From Williamsia muralis (GTDB taxonomy: Bacteria > Actinomycetota > Actinomycetes > Mycobacteriales > Mycobacteriaceae): a DNA stretch of 64,000 nucleotides. Position 1 is the stretch's first letter. Every line of letters starts with the position of its first letter. The notes under the pieces were generated by a model, which had not been told where the DNA came from, ran no database searches, and was given only the letters and a program-made list of their open reading frames with translations. Both the position numbers and the translations under genes were made by a program. Below are positions 61,681-64,000 of this stretch, in pieces. The DNA is taken from the NCBI RefSeq assembly GCF_002735905.1, contig NZ_PEBD01000004.1, forward strand, positions 868,001 through 932,000. The letters are read 5' to 3'.

Positions 61681-61772
61681 GCAGCCAAGTGTGCCACGCA
61701 GTATCGGGGCGCTGGTAAGAGTGGTCCGGTGAATCGACGACCGGGGACCTCAGGTATCGGACGGCCGACCAG

Positions 61773-63605
61773 GTGCTGACCGTCAAGCCTTCTGCGCGGA
61801 CGGTCGTGTGGGTTGCCCTCGCCCTGATCGCCGTCCAGACCGTGATCCGGATATGGCTTGTCGCGCGCGGATACTTCTACTGGGACGACCTGATCCTGAT
61901 CGGCCGCGCATCGACCGAGTCGATCTGGTCATGGTCTTATCTGATGCAGGATCACGACGGGCATCTCATGCCCGGGGCCTTTCTCGTGGCCGGGGTGATC
62001 ACCGAACTGAGCCCGCTGAACTGGGTGATACCTGCGGTCACGCTGGTGGTCGGTCAGCTCGCGGTGTCGCTGGCCGTGCTGCGCATGGTGGTGGTGATCG
62101 CGGGTCGTGTCCGCCCAATTCTGCTGATGCCGTTGGTGTTCTTCCTGTTCACCCCGATGACCGTGCCGGCCTACACGTGGTGGGCGGCGGGTCTCAACAC
62201 GCTGCCACTGCAGTTCGCGATGGCGGTGGTGGTGGCCGACGTGGTGCAGCTCTGTCGCGGGCAGGTTACCGATCGCCGCCGGGTCATCATCCGATCGCTG
62301 GTGGTGTTCGTGGTGGCGCTGGCGTTCTTCGAGAAATCGCTGCTGATCCTGCCGGTTGCCGCGGTCGCCGCGGTGCTGTGGGTTCACCTCACGTCATCGG
62401 CGGAGGGGGCCGGACGCACGGGACCCATCCGTATGGCCTGGTCCGCGGCTCGCGAATTGTGGATCGCGATGGCAGCAGTTGCCGCCGGATGGACGGTTCT
62501 GTACCTCGCCTCCACGTCCATCGCCGACGGACATTCGATCGGTCAGGCGATGTCGCTCACGTGGCGATCGATCAACCGTGGCCTGGTGCCCGCCGGCGTA
62601 GGAGGGCCGTGGTTCTGGACCCGGTGGTTGCCGAGCCCGCCGATGGCCCAACCTCACGACTGGATGATCGCGGCCGGCTGGGTGGTCCTGATCGCGGCGG
62701 TCGCCTACGTCCTCTGGACCAGGCGCGGCGCGGCCCTGGTCCTGATTGCGGTGTTCGCTTACGTCGTCGTGTTGCAGATCCCGTTGTTCTGGAGCCGGAC
62801 AAGCGAGTTCACTTCCCTGGAGTTGGCGCAGACACTGCGGTATCTGCCGGACACCGCCTTGGTGATCACGGTCGCGATGGCGCTGCTGGTGTCGGCTCCC
62901 CGACGCCGACGCTCGTCGGCCGGTGCAGCTGGTCACTCGAGGCGTAGCGCTGCCCTTCCGGGCCGGTCAGCGGCAGTTGCCGCAGCAGTGGTCGGTGTTG
63001 CCTACATCGGTAGCTCGTTGGTCTCGACCGCCGAGTTCGCCGACGAATGGAACTCGAGCCCGACCGAGGAGTACATGGCCAACGCACGGGCGTCGCTGGC
63101 GCAAGCGGCCGGAACACGAATGTTGGACCATGCCCTCCCACTGCTGGTGATCCTGCCGGTGACCTACCCGGACAATCAGGTGGGCAAGGTCTTTGCTGCG
63201 CTCGACCAGCGACCCACTTTCGGGCCGTGGACCGACAAACTGCAGGTCCTCGACGACCAGGGCCACCTGGTGGCGGGCGACGTGACTGCCGCGAGAACCT
63301 TCGGCGAAGGCGCCGGGGCATGCGATCGCCCCGAGATCACCGGGCCGTCATCGATAGCCCTGAACGGTCCGCTGCTCGACTGGACCTGGGTGGTGGCGCT
63401 TCCGTACTGCGCCAACACCGACGGAGCCGTGCGGATCGGTCTGGCCGAGGACTCGTCGCTCGAGGTGCCCGTGAAGGCAGGGCTGCACACCGTGTTCGTT
63501 CAGGTCGAGGGGTCGGGTTTCGAGATTCAGTTGCGTCCCGTGACGCCGGGGCTGCAACTGCATGTGGGCCAAGGCCGCGTCGGCGAACTCGTGCGTGCGC
63601 CCTGA
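61773..63605 (+). CDS. GT-C-like polytopic membrane protein
   Basis: A 610-residue membrane protein with about ten helices up to residue 430, then a soluble C-terminal domain of about 180 residues outside. GYFYWDDLILIGRA after the first helix places two acidic residues in the first extracytoplasmic loop, as in GT-C polyprenyl-sugar transferases. A role in cell-envelope glycan assembly is plausible for this group, but the substrate is unknown. Start GTG 61773; 16 bases separate it from the next, convergent gene. Confidence 0.65.
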   Translation: MLTVKPSARTVVWVALALIAVQTVIRIWLVARGYFYWDDLILIGRASTESIWSWSYLMQDHDGHLMPGAFLVAGVITELSPLNWVIPAVTLVVGQLAVSLAVLRMVVVIAGRVRPILLMPLVFFLFTPMTVPAYTWWAAGLNTLPLQFAMAVVVADVVQLCRGQVTDRRRVIIRSLVVFVVALAFFEKSLLILPVAAVAAVLWVHLTSSAEGAGRTGPIRMAWSAARELWIAMAAVAAGWTVLYLASTSIADGHSIGQAMSLTWRSINRGLVPAGVGGPWFWTRWLPSPPMAQPHDWMIAAGWVVLIAAVAYVLWTRRGAALVLIAVFAYVVVLQIPLFWSRTSEFTSLELAQTLRYLPDTALVITVAMALLVSAPRRRRSSAGAAGHSRRSAALPGRSAAVAAAVVGVAYIGSSLVSTAEFADEWNSSPTEEYMANARASLAQAAGTRMLDHALPLLVILPVTYPDNQVGKVFAALDQRPTFGPWTDKLQVLDDQGHLVAGDVTAARTFGEGAGACDRPEITGPSSIALNGPLLDWTWVVALPYCANTDGAVRIGLAEDSSLEVPVKAGLHTVFVQVEGSGFEIQLRPVTPGLQLHVGQGRVGELVRAP

Positions 63606-63621
63606 TCGGGTTCGTACGCCG

Positions 63622-64000
63622 TCAGCCCGTCTGCAGCGCGATGGTCGTGATACCTCGAACCCCTTGTGACTGGAGGGTTTTCCCGACGGCGTCGGCGGCC
63701 TCCGGTTCGGCGAACACCCAGCGGACAGGTGCCGAACCCGCTGCCTCGAGCTGCTGATCCGCGCTCTCGAGGAGCACCTCGGTGCCTTCCCAGTCGGAGC
63801 CGAGCAGGCCGTCGCGGCCGATGTTGTCGGCGTAGCCCGGGCCGAATGTCATCAACAGGGTGCCGTCGGGCGCCCGGCCATCGAACGCGTACTCGTTCAG
63901 CTCGTAGACGAATGTGGACGGGACGCCGGTGACCTGTTTGTTGTGGTCACGCGCTTGCCGAGTCTCCTTGAATCCCGCCGGTTTCCATGTGCCCGCGGCG
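63622..64000 (-). CDS. C-terminal part of a protein with a Tox-REase-5-like domain
   Basis: The gene continues past the right edge; 125 residues are visible. RQARDHNKQVTGVPSTFVYE, then YAFDG, DGTLLMTFGPGYADN and a final helical tail follow the pattern of the Tox-REase-5 toxin domain (R-x-x-x-YQ..VTG.P, FDG, LLE.KGPGY). In the active members an Asp/Glu and Lys precede GPGY; here the segment reads LLMTFGPGY, so the catalytic Lys is missing. It may be an inactive relative or a non-nuclease use of the fold. Start and N-terminal domains are unseen. Confidence 0.5.
   Translation of the reverse strand, partial: AAGTWKPAGFKETRQARDHNKQVTGVPSTFVYELNEYAFDGRAPDGTLLMTFGPGYADNIGRDGLLGSDWEGTEVLLESADQQLEAAGSAPVRWVFAEPEAADAVGKTLQSQGVRGITTIALQTG

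Overview
The window is high-GC actinobacterial DNA. Frequent GTG starts, 1-8 base stop/start overlaps, a coenzyme-F420-type flavoprotein, mycothiol-type DinB-fold proteins and stretches that match my memory of mycobacterial gene order all point to the mycolic-acid order (Mycobacteriales). A Gordonia-, Williamsia- or Rhodococcus-like organism is the best guess. The gene order recalled is MBL hydrolase - ctpE - MT0933-type antitoxin - SRPBCC protein, pruA-pruB with PruC, and pgi near an AroQ-type chorismate mutase. cobF, as far as I recall missing from M. tuberculosis, is present. This is chromosomal sequence; I see no phage, insertion sequence, CRISPR array or rRNA. One tRNA gene (Arg, anticodon CCT) is present.

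Layout. 1-3.6 kb: end of an ADP-ribosylglycohydrolase, an MpaB-type oxygenase, a NimT/CynX-like exporter with its FadR-type regulator. 3.6-14.6 kb: a nucleobase/cyclic-amide catabolic locus. A PucR regulator diverges from two isopenicillin-N-synthase-like oxygenases, followed by a small [2Fe-2S] ferredoxin, a VOC protein, an NCS2 permease, dihydropyrimidinase, an LLM-class F420-type oxidoreductase, an M20 carbamoylase and a class III aminotransferase. Together the last genes give uptake, ring opening, decarbamoylation and transamination; the reduction step has no classical enzyme here. 14.6-23 kb: two aldo/keto reductases, a Nudix hydrolase, MarR/FUSC and TetR/acyl-CoA dehydrogenase divergent pairs (the latter around a perfect palindromic operator), a ROK protein and a thiolase.

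23-33.5 kb: MBL-fold hydrolase and CtpE-like P-type ATPase, MT0933-type antitoxin, a lipase lipoprotein, an SRPBCC protein, a membrane-anchored solute-binding/VWA protein, then a compact flavin electron-transfer cassette (FMN-binding lipoprotein, ApbE flavin transferase, RnfD/NqrB-FNR fusion). 33.5-35.1 kb: an AbiEi/DUF559-like nuclease gene flanked on both sides by copies of one hairpin-rich repeat. 35-40 kb: proline catabolism (pruB, pruA, PucR-type activator), tRNA-Arg, a DUF2630 protein.

40-57 kb: secreted GH1 glycosidase, DMT transporter, two SDRs, cobF, cysQ, Fpg/Nei glycosylase, PI-PLC-like protein, a tail-to-tail response regulator/histidine kinase pair, lipoprotein, MscS channel, ArsR-SRPBCC-DinB operon, an acyltransferase-like protein and pgi. 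57-64 kb: formylglycine-generating enzyme, degenerate ApbE-like protein, a 72-residue protein made of five 13-residue Ca-loop repeats, a formylglycine sulfatase, chorismate mutase, a GT-C-like membrane protein, and the end of a gene with a Tox-REase-5-like tail.

All family calls come from reading motifs in the translated sequence; no database search was run.
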